From a virus: a stretch of 64,000 nt of DNA. This document shows positions 20,299 to 31,386 of this stretch, piece by piece (within the stretch, counting starts at the first letter, position 1; each line of letters begins with the position of its first letter). The notes below the pieces were generated by a model. It did not search any database and was not told the DNA's origin. It saw nothing but the letters and a program-made list of their open reading frames with translations. The DNA is taken from positions 62,001 to 126,000 of the IMG/VR virus record IMGVR_UViG_3300046328_000499. One strand, 5' to 3'. Made by a program: the position numbers and the translations under genes.

Positions 20299-23200
20299 AT
20301 GGCAGATTGTAAAAATCAAAAAATAGAACAATTTAATAAAGCAAATGCTAATATATTTATTGATAAAATATATTCAGAAATAAATAAAAAAATTAAAGAA
20401 GGTTTATCTGGTTCTAAATTAGAATCAGATACTTTTCTTTTATTAGAAAAAGAAATTTTAAATTCATTTAATAGTTTTGATTATAGTGATTTAAGTACAA
20501 TGACTTTAAATGAAGTAGAAGAAGTTCAAAGAAACATTCAAGTTGATTTCTATAACGCACTAAGATTTTTTAAAGAAACTTCTATTAAAAAGTATCAAAA
20601 TAAAGAACAATTTAAAAAGCTTCAATTTAATGTAGCAAATATAGAAAAACAATTAAATCCTGTTATTCAATCTAAAATTAATTCAGAAATAAAACTTATA
20701 AAAGAAGTAAATAAATTAGATGTTACAGATACAGTAACTGAATTTACTACAATCGGTAAAACATATTCTAAAAAAGCTATTAAATATTCTAAAACTACAC
20801 TAAATCCTATTAAAATAGAATACGAATCTGGCAAACATTATGTTTCTGGAATTGTTAAAAATGAAAGAATAGAATTAACTAGACATACAAATTTATTTTT
20901 AGATACTGACACTAAACCAACAAAAATAGTTACACAATCACCTTATTCTGATAATCCAGATCAAAGTTCTGAACCTATTTTATCAACTGTAAGTAGAGTA
21001 AATTATTCTGGTTTAGCTAAAACTAAAGAAGATTTATTGGCTGCAGAAAGTCAAGTTACACCAGAGGATTTAAAAGATTTTGCTATTCCTGCTGATACAG
21101 CTAAGAAAACAGATTTAGATACAACATTATTTAATCAAGCTACTGTACTATTACAAGATTTAATTGGAGCTAGATTATTTTTTGATCCAGAAAAAGCTAA
21201 TCCTTTAAGTGCAGGGGGTGTTAAAGGTGTGGTCACTTATTATAATACAGAATCAGTTGAGGATAGAATAAAAAGATTGTACTTAGGTATTAAAGCATTT
21301 GTAAATAAACATAATGACGATAATCCAGTAGAAAGTTTACCAAGTGATTCAACTACTGTACTTGTTATTGATGAAAACAATCCACCACTAGAAAATCTAT
21401 TGAAAGTTATTCATAATAATTTTACAGGGTTAGTAAATGCAACTTTTGATAGAATAGTTTCTATTAATGGTAAAGGAGAAGTACATTCAGATAAAAGTCT
21501 TACAATTAAAGATAACTATTCAAATGAAGATAATGTTGAACACCATAAATTCTCTTCTATTGGTCAATTAATGTTGTCTAATATCTCAACAGGAGAATCT
21601 TATCTTACTTTTAGAGAGATTGCTAACATATTTGGAGAAGCTAAAAATAAAGCTGAATTGCTATTAAATAAAAACAGTGAGTTATTAAGAAAAGAGGCTT
21701 TTCAACAAATGGAGATAGATTATGAAGTAGCAGGATTGAAACCTTTAACTTCTATTGGAGATATAGAAATATTCAGACAAAATATAAAATCTGTTTTAGA
21801 GAATAATAGTTTAAACTTACAAGAAACTCAATTTAATTTATTAAAAGCTCTTTATGATAAATATTTTTCATTAGATGTAAGTAATAACTCTATTTCAATG
21901 TATAGAGCTTTATTAGAAACGGGTGAATCTGAACAACTATTGATTCCAATGTTAATTGATTTTAAAACTGCTAGTAATATCTCTTATGTAGCGGTAAAAC
22001 TTACTGGAAGTGCATCTGCTTCAATTGTAATAGAAGATAAATATAAAGGTCAAGGTTATATTAAAAATCTAAGAGAACGTTTTGCAAATAAGTTAATTGG
22101 AGATTTAAAATTTAAAAATCCTCGTACAAGCAATAAACTTAATATAGACCAATTAATAGAAAAAAATAAAGAGTATTATACTAATTTATTAGAAACTCTT
22201 TCTAGTAATAAAAACACTATTTGGGAGAATTTTAATAAAAAAGACTATGATAAATGCATAAATCAACTAGCTACTTATGTTCCAGGCAATAGAATAGAAA
22301 AATTAAAAAACAATCCAAAATTATTAAGAAGCTATATTATAGAAATTTATGGAGATGAAAATTTAGATTATAGAGAAGATTCTACAAACTTTGAAGATAA
22401 AAAACATAGAAGTATTTTTCATTTACAATATAAAATAGCAAGTTTGTTATTAAAAAGAATTCAAGACCAAAATACTGTTATTGATAGTATTAAACCTTTT
22501 ATAGAAATTAATAAAAAGAATAATAACAATAGATTAGTTCGTTTAACTAAAAATGGAGAAACTTATTCTAATTTTATTGGTATAAGACTAAACGATTTAC
22601 TAACAAATGAAGATACTTCTATTATTGATGTTAGTAAAACAAGTACAGTAACAAGAAATGTTAAAGATTCAAATGTGCCTACAAGCATTAATTTTGCATT
22701 AGCATTATCTTTTACACAAGATTTAGCTGTAACAAAAGCAACAAATACTAAATTAAGTAGTTTAGGTTTAGCTAATTCTATATTTAATTCAGTTCTAGCT
22801 AATAATCTATTCTTTACAGAGTCAGATTCTTATCGTTATGTAAGTTTAATTGACGGAGTATTACAAAAATCAACTGATAAAGTAAAACAAAATAAAGATT
22901 TAGATAAAGATGAAACAGCTCTTGTTAATATAGATATATTCTTCTATTTAAAAATGGCTGAAGCATTGAAGAAGAATACTTTTGAATTTATTCTTAACCC
23001 TAATACTTACGCAGATAAACCTACTAACTATGTACCTACTGTAAAACCTAATATAGAAGGATTGACTTCTTTAGTTGCTTTAAGAGAGAAAAATAGAACT
23101 TCTCAACAAAAACACTTTAATTCTCTTGCTCGTAAACTTTGTTATACTTATTTATCTTTTGATATTACTTCAACATCTCACATAGAGGCAATGCTTTCTT

Positions 23201-26200
23201 ATTTAGAAGCAATAAAAGATCCAAGATTTAAAGATTTATCCGATGAAGCAAAAGTAGCTAAATTACAAGAACTTCATCAAGAACAAAATGGTTCTGGATT
23301 TTTAAACTATTTAATACAAACTTCTAAGTCTAATCTATCTATTGATGAAAAACAACTTCTAGAAAAACAAATGAATGATTTAAAATCAGAAGTATTTAAT
23401 GAAGAAGATGAAAATTCTGTAAATTATTTTTCTTCTGATTTAGATCATTCTGATCCTGATAAATATGTAAATATTTTATATAAAATCAATACTATATTAT
23501 CTGGTTTAGAAGGTAAATTAGATAAAAATGTAATGGCTAATTATCAAGATAAAATATTCTGGAAAGCACAAGCTGAAAAAAATTCTGTTTATACTGTATA
23601 TAAAACTAAGAATAGTTTAAATGAAGATGTTTCAGGAATAGTGATTAAACCTGATTTACTGTTGTATATGAAAACTTTAAATAATGCTGATAGTTATGAG
23701 CAATTTCATAATATAAATTATGCAACTGAATTAGAAAAATCAAAAGATATATTTTTAAAAATAGGCTTACCTGAATTTGCTAAAACATTAGATGACTATA
23801 GACATTTACCTAATGTGAAACAATTAAGAACTTTACTAGCTTTATCAGAAAATGAGTCAGCAATGACGTATTTAGAAGATTTTCAAGATAATCAATCTGT
23901 AACAGATAAAAGAGGTAATTCTCAGTATATTACTGCTTATAAAACAAGTGTTGTAGTTGAAAAAACAGGTGAGATAATTCCAAATAAATTCTTTGAATTG
24001 TTCTATTTAATGCACTCTATGTATGGTTCACAATTAAGATTGGGTTCTAGTGGAAGTACATTTGATAGAGAGGCTAAGAAAGTTAAATGGGATATATATA
24101 ATAACATATCTACATTAAAAAAAGAGTTTAATTCGTTTTTAAAAGATATAAATCTAGAAAATGAAGTTATTAAAAATAAACTTATTCAATTAAATGAAAT
24201 TAGTTCTTTAGTTGATTATACTGATACTATAAACAGTGATTCAGATTTATTATCATTATATAATGAATTTATGTTCACTAAAATACTTCCAACAAGTATT
24301 AATGCTTCTTTTACAGATGGAGTAAAAAGAATGGTTACTGAAACTGCAACAGGAAATGAGAGAACTATTATGAATAATTCTCTAGGACTCAAAAATGAGA
24401 TGTTAGTAATTATGGTTGACCCTGGAAACAATAAAATTCCAATGAAATCTAATGCAGGAGAAATTAAAACAGATCAAGATATTGCTGATGGAGCTCAAGT
24501 TGGTGGAGTGTTAGCAAGAGTTGTATTACAAAAAGCATTAGGAGGAGAACACGGACAAGTTGTAAGTGGTACATCTAAATTTATTCAAATTTTGGCAGAT
24601 GGGTTCTTTGGAGGTAGAATACTAGATAAAAGTGCAATTCACTTTATGACAGCTGAATCTATTGAACAAACTAAATTAAATGAAGCAGGAAACCATAATT
24701 TTTATGAAGCTACTAAAAAGATGCACTCTATCCCTTTTCTTGAAAAAGTTGTATTAAATATTTCATTGAGTAAACCAATTTATAGATTTAGTCAAGACTA
24801 TAAATTTATTGAATATATGGATTCTATTAGTGGAGTTTCATTCAATAACTATTTTGAAATGATGGTTTATTTAGCTAATGGAAAAACTTATTCTGAATTA
24901 GAACAAGAATACAAAGAAAAAAATAATGGGAGTTTAGAAGGATTTCAACCTAGAATAACTTCTATAATACCTGATAAAGGAGATTCTGAAATCAATAAAA
25001 TAAATGGAGTATATCAAAATATTAACAGAGCTTCAAATGATATTGCGGAAGTTATTGTTAATGATGTATTTCCTGTAATTGAACAACAATTTCCTGGAGC
25101 TAGAGATTTCTATGTTAGTTTTATGAGATACCCTTCTTCTGCTAAAGCTCAACAGCCAGGAGGTATAACACAAGAAAGGTTTTACAGTGCTACACAAGAA
25201 GAATTAAATAATTCATTCTTTGTTACAGAGACAACAGGATTAAAATTACAGACTGCAACAGAGCACGAATCTGATGAAGCTGTCATTAGTGTAATTTCTC
25301 AAATTTTACAAGCTAACTTTCTTGAAGGGCACACAAGCGAACTAGCAAATGAAGTTGCATTAGGTTTAGCTAAATTAGGTGATTCTAATCTTAAAGAATG
25401 GAAAACTGTATTAGACCCTTCAAAAGAAGAAGAAGGTGTTGAAGTATTTCGTGCTTTTTGTGAAGATGTAATTGCTAATCAGAAATCAGGTAGCACTGCA
25501 AGATTAATTGAAGCTGTAAATAAATATAACGATAAACATGAAGATAAAATTTCTGTAAATAGCCTTATTTCACATAAAAGTGTATTTAATGGTATATTTG
25601 TTCAATTAGCTTCTGATTTTTCTAAGAAAGGTATTCGTCATAAATTCACAGGTAATCAAATGGTTATGACACCAAGTCATAATGTTGTTAAAGTATATGA
25701 TTTTCCAGCTGGAAGTGTATTGAATGGTAAAGTACTAGAAAAAGATGAAGTAGGTACACAAGAAGTATATTCTAAATGGATTAAAGAAAATCAAGGAACA
25801 CCAGCTTATAAAACATTAAAATCTAGAAATTTAAAATGGACTGGTTATTATAGAGATATTGATGGAAATAGGGAATATTTGACTGATACCGTAGTTGATG
25901 AAGAAGGGAATATTGCAAGTTTTACTAACCCTTTAATGGAAGAAGTAAGAAAAACTAAGAATGATTTAGAAAATGCTATTAAAGTATACGAAAAGCTTGA
26001 AGCAATCATAGAAAAAAATAAACAATTAGCAAAAAATTCTGATTCAGAAGTTGAACTTCAAAATAGTGCAGATTATAAGCTATATAAAGAAGCAAAAGCA
26101 AAATTATCTTTTTCTAACATTATGTGGAGATTTGCTACAGCTAAATTACAAAAACATCTATCAGATGAGGGATATAAAACTGATCCTTGTGAAGTTATTA

Positions 26201-29200
26201 TCGATTCAATGTATAAAACGCAATTTAATTTAGAAGAAGGTTACACTATTGATCAGTATAATGAAAATTATTTTTACATTAGATTTGAAAGAGATTGGAA
26301 AGCAAAAGAAATTAAGAAAACTGGTAAAAAGTATTTGATTGATTTAGATAAACAACTAAAAAATTTAAATACTTTTAAAGATAAAGCTACTGAAACAAAC
26401 AGGCTATTAAATAATACAATTAAATCTTCTAAAACTTTATTAAAAGGCTTACAAACTAAAATTAATTCTATTGATATTGAAAGGTTAAGTTTATTAGAAA
26501 CTAAATCTAATACAAAAAACCAAACTAAACTTGATGAAATAGAATATCAGATTTCTATAATAGACAATCAAAAATTTCAATTAATACTTCAACAACAAAA
26601 AGAAGAAAAACTATTATCTACTAATCAAAGTTTTAAACAATCTGATAACACTTTAATAATGGTTGAAGAAAAGATCAAAAATCTATCAGAAACTTATTTT
26701 ACTGTGCCTTCTAAAACTCAAGAATCTTTACAACAAAAAGCAAAAGAAAAATATCTAGCTTTTCAAAAATCTCTTGAGATGGTTGGAGCTCGTATTCCTG
26801 CACAAGGTATGCAGTCTTATGTTGGTATGAAAGTTGTTGGATTTCAAAATGATTTAGGTAATGCCGTATATCACCCATTAGAAATGCTTTGGTTCCAAGG
26901 TTCGGATTATGATATTGATAAACTCAATATTATGGCATTTGCTTTTGACAGAGGTGAATTTATTAAATGGAATAAAGATATAGATTTAAGCAGACCTGAA
27001 ACATTTGATTTAGAATTAGATGTTGATTTTATTGAAAGTGATCAATTTCTTCCTAAAAGATTTCGTATAAAACTTTCTAGTACAGATGAAAAAGGTAAAC
27101 TTATTGAAGGAGATTCTATTAAAGTTATTAAAGAAAAAAAGCTTAAAGCTAATCAATACAGGCAAAAAGCTTATAAGAATTATATAAGTCAGAGATTGTA
27201 TGATATTATTACACATCCTGCAAATGGAGTACAAGCTAATTCACCTATTTCAATGGATTCAATGCAAGCACAATCTAAAAAATCTGTTAAAGGTAAATTA
27301 ACTTTTTCTCAATTCTCTTCAATGGATCAAGCTATTATGGTTGCTTTAAATAGAGATGGTAAATCATTAACTGGTATATTTGCACAAGATATGAAAGCTT
27401 ATGCTATTTATTTTAATGCAAGTATGCTAGCAATGAAAAATGCAGATTCAAGATTTGTATTTGTACCTAAACAAACTTTTGTTAGAACTAATATGTCAGA
27501 CGGAGCTAAATTAAAAGATTTTACTGCTTCTGCTATTAAAGTTACTGATAAAGATGGTGTACCTAAGTTTTATAGTTCTGCATCTAATTTAAAGTTAAAT
27601 GAATCTAAACAACAGAAAGAGTATGATAAATTATTAGGTAAATCTAATAAAACTGAGCAAGAAACTAAAAGATTAAATCAACTTGGAGAACAACTTAAAT
27701 TTATGAAAGAATTTATGGAGAATGCAAGTTTTCATATTGATTCAGCTATGTTTACTTCAGTGAAATTAATTTTATCTGAAGGAGGTGAAGATTTTGAAAA
27801 AATTTCTACAGATACACTTAAAGGTTCTTTTGATGAGCTTACTAAAGATATGCAAGATACATTTGGTAACAATAAAATTAAAATTAGAGAAAAATTAATT
27901 GCCAAAGGTTTAAAAGGAGAAGAACTAGAAAAAGCAATTGAAGAAGAAGTTTCTACATTAAGAGCTTTCTATTTATCTAAAACTATATTAGATTCTTCTG
28001 CTTGGGAAACTATCTCTCAAGCTGTGTCTGCTGCAACTGATAATGCAAAAGAAATGATTTTAGGTAAATTGAATTTAAATTCTTATACTGCTTCTACATT
28101 TTCTGCTTTGACTGCATTAGGTACACCTGTTGAAGATATCATCTCTATTTTAATTTCACCAGAAGCTGATATTATATTTAAAGAATTAGCTAAATCAACA
28201 GATATACATACTTACGGTAATTCTGATAAAATTGGTGATGTTGTAGGTAGGTATGCTACTGTACCTGGACTTAAAATAGAAAATGATAAGTATAGTATAA
28301 CTTCTTATGGAAAAACAAAACAAGTTGCTGCTGATAATAGTAATGACTTCTTACACACTTATAGCTCACTGATTAAAAAACTTGAAGAAAAAACTTTAGC
28401 TGACATTGAGTTTGATGAATATGATAATTTATTTATTACTAAGTCAGGACATTCTATTAAAGAACTAATAGACTTAAAAGTTAAATCTCTTCTGGTGTTT
28501 GAACATTCTAGTAATATTGAAGGAGAAAAACATAAATTTACATTAAATTTTAAGAAAAACGCTACTACTAAAAGTGTATTATCTGTTGCAGAAATTGACG
28601 ATATTCAGAATATTTTAAGAATTGCTTATAGAGTAAACAAACCTATTAAAGTAAAGAAACTACTAGAAAAATTTGATGGGTTTAAAGATACAGAAGAAAT
28701 TGAAACAATTGATAACTCTTATATACTTTCTATATTAAAAAAAGATTCTTTAAAAAATATAATTTTATACGAAAAAAGACTTTTATCTAGTACAGATTAT
28801 ATACCTAAAAGTAGTAGAAATACTTGGGAAATAAACTTTTATAAATGGTTATATAGAACTCAAAATCTAGATTCTACAGCTTTATATAAACTAAAAGAAT
28901 TTGTTGGATTGATTGAAGTTGGAATGGAGTTTAATATGTTTGGTAAAATGTTAGGAATCAATCAAAGTCATAAGGGAACTTTTCAAGATCACTTCTCTTT
29001 TAATAATACTATTGAAACTTTTATTAATGAATCTTACGAGAAATTTCATAAAACTAAATTTGGTGTTCCTTTTATTGATTATAGAAATAAAGAACAAATG
29101 GAATTATTGACAAATAAAGAAAAAGAAGCTGCTTCACTTGAACAGAGAATATCTATGACTGAAAACTCTTTTATAGATCATATAACTGATAATATTTCAC

Positions 29201-31266
29201 CAAATGAGTTAGCTAAAATTAAAGATATCTTATTAAATCCAAGAAAAAATGAAACTGAAATGGAAGTTATATCAAATGGAATAACTAAAAAATACAATCC
29301 TAGAATATTTAACTTTTATTTATTTAATAAACAACCAATAGATAATCCAAATAATCTTTCAGAAATCACTAAATCTAATGAAAACATTGCTTGGTATAGA
29401 CAATATCATATTGAATATAGTAACTTAACTAAAAAAGCTTTCCCTATTTTATATTCATTAGAAGTAAATCAACATTTTAAAAACTATTTTACACAACATT
29501 CAATGATTTATGATATTATGCAAAATAAGAGTTTTGTATTCAGAGAACTTACAAATCTAGTTGAAAACCTACAAAATTTTAGAGGAAAGAATGGTAAGTT
29601 GCCTAACTTAACTGATGTTGAATTTAGTTCTATATTAGACCACATATATAGTGTAATAACTGAAAAATATATTGAAAAGAAATCTAATTCAAAAGACAAT
29701 CCAATTTTTGTTATAACTGGAAAAGAAACAGATGATTTTCAAACAGATTTCAATAAACAATCTTTAAACAGTCAAACTAATAGAGAAGAGTTCTTTAATA
29801 GTTTTAGAGAACATTTCTTTAATCCCTTAAAAGATTTTCTGAGAATTTCAAGCAATAATTCAAATTATTTACCTTTTGATAAAGATGGTGAATTAGATTT
29901 TAAAAGTCCACAAGAAAGAATAGATTTCTTCTATAAAACTGTATTAAATAGTCTTGTTCCAAAAGAAGCAACAAATTATTTGAATAAAGAAGTTAATATC
30001 TTAATTCAGCCATTAGTTGCTTTTGCTGATTCAGAAATGAATAATGATATAAATCCAGTTACAGTAAATATGAAAAAAGCTTTTGAACTTATTCAAGGAT
30101 TATATTTTACAGTAACAAAAGATTCAGAAGGTAATGAACTATTTACTATTACAGAGCAAGATATTAATAAAGGTAAAACAGTAGTTGATTACACTTCTCA
30201 AAGGTCTTACAACATTACTGATATGTTTGCTTGGTATTCTCTTATTACAAGCAAGTTTGGTTCAAGTAAATCTAGTTTTGCAAGTATTCTTCCAGAAAAA
30301 TATCATATTGATTTTGTTAAATTTATTCCAACAGTAGAAGGAACAATGGAATTTAACACTATGAATATTGTATTAAATTATTTAAGTAGCTCAATTCCTG
30401 TTAAAGATGATCCAAAAAGAGAAGTTTATAGAGAAGGTAAGTCTTCTAATTTTATTAAAGTACAAGAAGAATTCTATTTTGCTAATAAAGATGTTCCAAC
30501 ATACGAAAAAATTAAATTTATTGGTAATCCTTTATCTTTATTAGATTCACAAGATTTAGGTGGTTGGGTTTTTATTACAGGTAAAGAAGGTTCAGAAAAA
30601 CAAACTGCTGTGAGTTTCAAAGAAGATAAAATTGAAGGTATAAAAATTCAAAGTATAAAATTTATTAAACCAAACTTAAACGATTTAAAAGAAAAGATTG
30701 TAAATAGTTTATTTAATACTACTGAAGAGATTTTATTAGAACAAGATATTGAAAAAGTAAGTCAATTAAATAAATCTCAATTTAATGTAATTGACCCTCA
30801 AATACCTTTAAATACAGAAAATCTTGATACAAGAACTTTAAATATTTTTACTAGATTGCAAGATTATATTACAAACCTTTTTAACATTACAGAAGAATAT
30901 AAAAATACTTTATTAGATCAAGTAACTGAATTAAGAAACCAATTAAATAAACCTAATAATAGACAACCATTAAATAAAGTAGAAATAAAAACTATTCAAA
31001 ATAAATACAATTTATTAAATTTATTATCACAGTATAATACCATTGATAGTGAAACTAATCAAAAATTGTTTAACTTTGTAATGGCTTTAAGTATAATAAA
31101 TAAAGCTTCTTCTAATCAAGTTATTGAAGGATTTACTTTCAATAAAAATATCTTATTTGATTCTACACCTGTTAGTTCTACCATAGAGTTTGATGAAGAT
31201 AGTTTAGAAGATATATATGATTTATATTTAAACTCTGATGCTACAAGTGTAATAAAAGATTGCTAA
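20299..31266 (+). CDS. Giant virion RNA polymerase, crAss-like
   Basis: This encodes 3655 residues. The core signature is GSDYDIDKLN, with D2203, D2205 and D2207 forming the metal-binding DxDxD loop of a beta'-type double-psi beta-barrel. It is preceded by GARIPAQGMQSYVGMKVVGF (2163-2182), typical of crAss-like and phi14:2-type single-chain polymerases related to eukaryotic RNAi polymerases. An earlier Gly-rich block (DIADGAQVGG, about 1394-1403, then GGEHGQVVSGTSKF) may be the beta-type barrel; that assignment is tentative. The remainder, including a helical part near 2000-2150, is unassigned. Six cysteines were seen: residue 4 (MADCK), 653, 948, 1721, 1964 and the last residue (IKDC). In this phage group the polymerase is packaged and ejected to transcribe early genes. 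It starts one base after the previous stop. Confidence 0.9.
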   Translation: MADCKNQKIEQFNKANANIFIDKIYSEINKKIKEGLSGSKLESDTFLLLEKEILNSFNSFDYSDLSTMTLNEVEEVQRNIQVDFYNALRFFKETSIKKYQNKEQFKKLQFNVANIEKQLNPVIQSKINSEIKLIKEVNKLDVTDTVTEFTTIGKTYSKKAIKYSKTTLNPIKIEYESGKHYVSGIVKNERIELTRHTNLFLDTDTKPTKIVTQSPYSDNPDQSSEPILSTVSRVNYSGLAKTKEDLLAAESQVTPEDLKDFAIPADTAKKTDLDTTLFNQATVLLQDLIGARLFFDPEKANPLSAGGVKGVVTYYNTESVEDRIKRLYLGIKAFVNKHNDDNPVESLPSDSTTVLVIDENNPPLENLLKVIHNNFTGLVNATFDRIVSINGKGEVHSDKSLTIKDNYSNEDNVEHHKFSSIGQLMLSNISTGESYLTFREIANIFGEAKNKAELLLNKNSELLRKEAFQQMEIDYEVAGLKPLTSIGDIEIFRQNIKSVLENNSLNLQETQFNLLKALYDKYFSLDVSNNSISMYRALLETGESEQLLIPMLIDFKTASNISYVAVKLTGSASASIVIEDKYKGQGYIKNLRERFANKLIGDLKFKNPRTSNKLNIDQLIEKNKEYYTNLLETLSSNKNTIWENFNKKDYDKCINQLATYVPGNRIEKLKNNPKLLRSYIIEIYGDENLDYREDSTNFEDKKHRSIFHLQYKIASLLLKRIQDQNTVIDSIKPFIEINKKNNNNRLVRLTKNGETYSNFIGIRLNDLLTNEDTSIIDVSKTSTVTRNVKDSNVPTSINFALALSFTQDLAVTKATNTKLSSLGLANSIFNSVLANNLFFTESDSYRYVSLIDGVLQKSTDKVKQNKDLDKDETALVNIDIFFYLKMAEALKKNTFEFILNPNTYADKPTNYVPTVKPNIEGLTSLVALREKNRTSQQKHFNSLARKLCYTYLSFDITSTSHIEAMLSYLEAIKDPRFKDLSDEAKVAKLQELHQEQNGSGFLNYLIQTSKSNLSIDEKQLLEKQMNDLKSEVFNEEDENSVNYFSSDLDHSDPDKYVNILYKINTILSGLEGKLDKNVMANYQDKIFWKAQAEKNSVYTVYKTKNSLNEDVSGIVIKPDLLLYMKTLNNADSYEQFHNINYATELEKSKDIFLKIGLPEFAKTLDDYRHLPNVKQLRTLLALSENESAMTYLEDFQDNQSVTDKRGNSQYITAYKTSVVVEKTGEIIPNKFFELFYLMHSMYGSQLRLGSSGSTFDREAKKVKWDIYNNISTLKKEFNSFLKDINLENEVIKNKLIQLNEISSLVDYTDTINSDSDLLSLYNEFMFTKILPTSINASFTDGVKRMVTETATGNERTIMNNSLGLKNEMLVIMVDPGNNKIPMKSNAGEIKTDQDIADGAQVGGVLARVVLQKALGGEHGQVVSGTSKFIQILADGFFGGRILDKSAIHFMTAESIEQTKLNEAGNHNFYEATKKMHSIPFLEKVVLNISLSKPIYRFSQDYKFIEYMDSISGVSFNNYFEMMVYLANGKTYSELEQEYKEKNNGSLEGFQPRITSIIPDKGDSEINKINGVYQNINRASNDIAEVIVNDVFPVIEQQFPGARDFYVSFMRYPSSAKAQQPGGITQERFYSATQEELNNSFFVTETTGLKLQTATEHESDEAVISVISQILQANFLEGHTSELANEVALGLAKLGDSNLKEWKTVLDPSKEEEGVEVFRAFCEDVIANQKSGSTARLIEAVNKYNDKHEDKISVNSLISHKSVFNGIFVQLASDFSKKGIRHKFTGNQMVMTPSHNVVKVYDFPAGSVLNGKVLEKDEVGTQEVYSKWIKENQGTPAYKTLKSRNLKWTGYYRDIDGNREYLTDTVVDEEGNIASFTNPLMEEVRKTKNDLENAIKVYEKLEAIIEKNKQLAKNSDSEVELQNSADYKLYKEAKAKLSFSNIMWRFATAKLQKHLSDEGYKTDPCEVIIDSMYKTQFNLEEGYTIDQYNENYFYIRFERDWKAKEIKKTGKKYLIDLDKQLKNLNTFKDKATETNRLLNNTIKSSKTLLKGLQTKINSIDIERLSLLETKSNTKNQTKLDEIEYQISIIDNQKFQLILQQQKEEKLLSTNQSFKQSDNTLIMVEEKIKNLSETYFTVPSKTQESLQQKAKEKYLAFQKSLEMVGARIPAQGMQSYVGMKVVGFQNDLGNAVYHPLEMLWFQGSDYDIDKLNIMAFAFDRGEFIKWNKDIDLSRPETFDLELDVDFIESDQFLPKRFRIKLSSTDEKGKLIEGDSIKVIKEKKLKANQYRQKAYKNYISQRLYDIITHPANGVQANSPISMDSMQAQSKKSVKGKLTFSQFSSMDQAIMVALNRDGKSLTGIFAQDMKAYAIYFNASMLAMKNADSRFVFVPKQTFVRTNMSDGAKLKDFTASAIKVTDKDGVPKFYSSASNLKLNESKQQKEYDKLLGKSNKTEQETKRLNQLGEQLKFMKEFMENASFHIDSAMFTSVKLILSEGGEDFEKISTDTLKGSFDELTKDMQDTFGNNKIKIREKLIAKGLKGEELEKAIEEEVSTLRAFYLSKTILDSSAWETISQAVSAATDNAKEMILGKLNLNSYTASTFSALTALGTPVEDIISILISPEADIIFKELAKSTDIHTYGNSDKIGDVVGRYATVPGLKIENDKYSITSYGKTKQVAADNSNDFLHTYSSLIKKLEEKTLADIEFDEYDNLFITKSGHSIKELIDLKVKSLLVFEHSSNIEGEKHKFTLNFKKNATTKSVLSVAEIDDIQNILRIAYRVNKPIKVKKLLEKFDGFKDTEEIETIDNSYILSILKKDSLKNIILYEKRLLSSTDYIPKSSRNTWEINFYKWLYRTQNLDSTALYKLKEFVGLIEVGMEFNMFGKMLGINQSHKGTFQDHFSFNNTIETFINESYEKFHKTKFGVPFIDYRNKEQMELLTNKEKEAASLEQRISMTENSFIDHITDNISPNELAKIKDILLNPRKNETEMEVISNGITKKYNPRIFNFYLFNKQPIDNPNNLSEITKSNENIAWYRQYHIEYSNLTKKAFPILYSLEVNQHFKNYFTQHSMIYDIMQNKSFVFRELTNLVENLQNFRGKNGKLPNLTDVEFSSILDHIYSVITEKYIEKKSNSKDNPIFVITGKETDDFQTDFNKQSLNSQTNREEFFNSFREHFFNPLKDFLRISSNNSNYLPFDKDGELDFKSPQERIDFFYKTVLNSLVPKEATNYLNKEVNILIQPLVAFADSEMNNDINPVTVNMKKAFELIQGLYFTVTKDSEGNELFTITEQDINKGKTVVDYTSQRSYNITDMFAWYSLITSKFGSSKSSFASILPEKYHIDFVKFIPTVEGTMEFNTMNIVLNYLSSSIPVKDDPKREVYREGKSSNFIKVQEEFYFANKDVPTYEKIKFIGNPLSLLDSQDLGGWVFITGKEGSEKQTAVSFKEDKIEGIKIQSIKFIKPNLNDLKEKIVNSLFNTTEEILLEQDIEKVSQLNKSQFNVIDPQIPLNTENLDTRTLNIFTRLQDYITNLFNITEEYKNTLLDQVTELRNQLNKPNNRQPLNKVEIKTIQNKYNLLNLLSQYNTIDSETNQKLFNFVMALSIINKASSNQVIEGFTFNKNILFDSTPVSSTIEFDEDSLEDIYDLYLNSDATSVIKDC

Positions 31267-31386
31267 TTTTTGAGTAAAAAATTGATTCTAATAGAAATGA
31301 ATTATGATATAGTTTATTTTTATTAGATTTGATTTTAATTACTAATTTAAAATAATTAAGTATTAAATATTTAAATACAGAAAAAT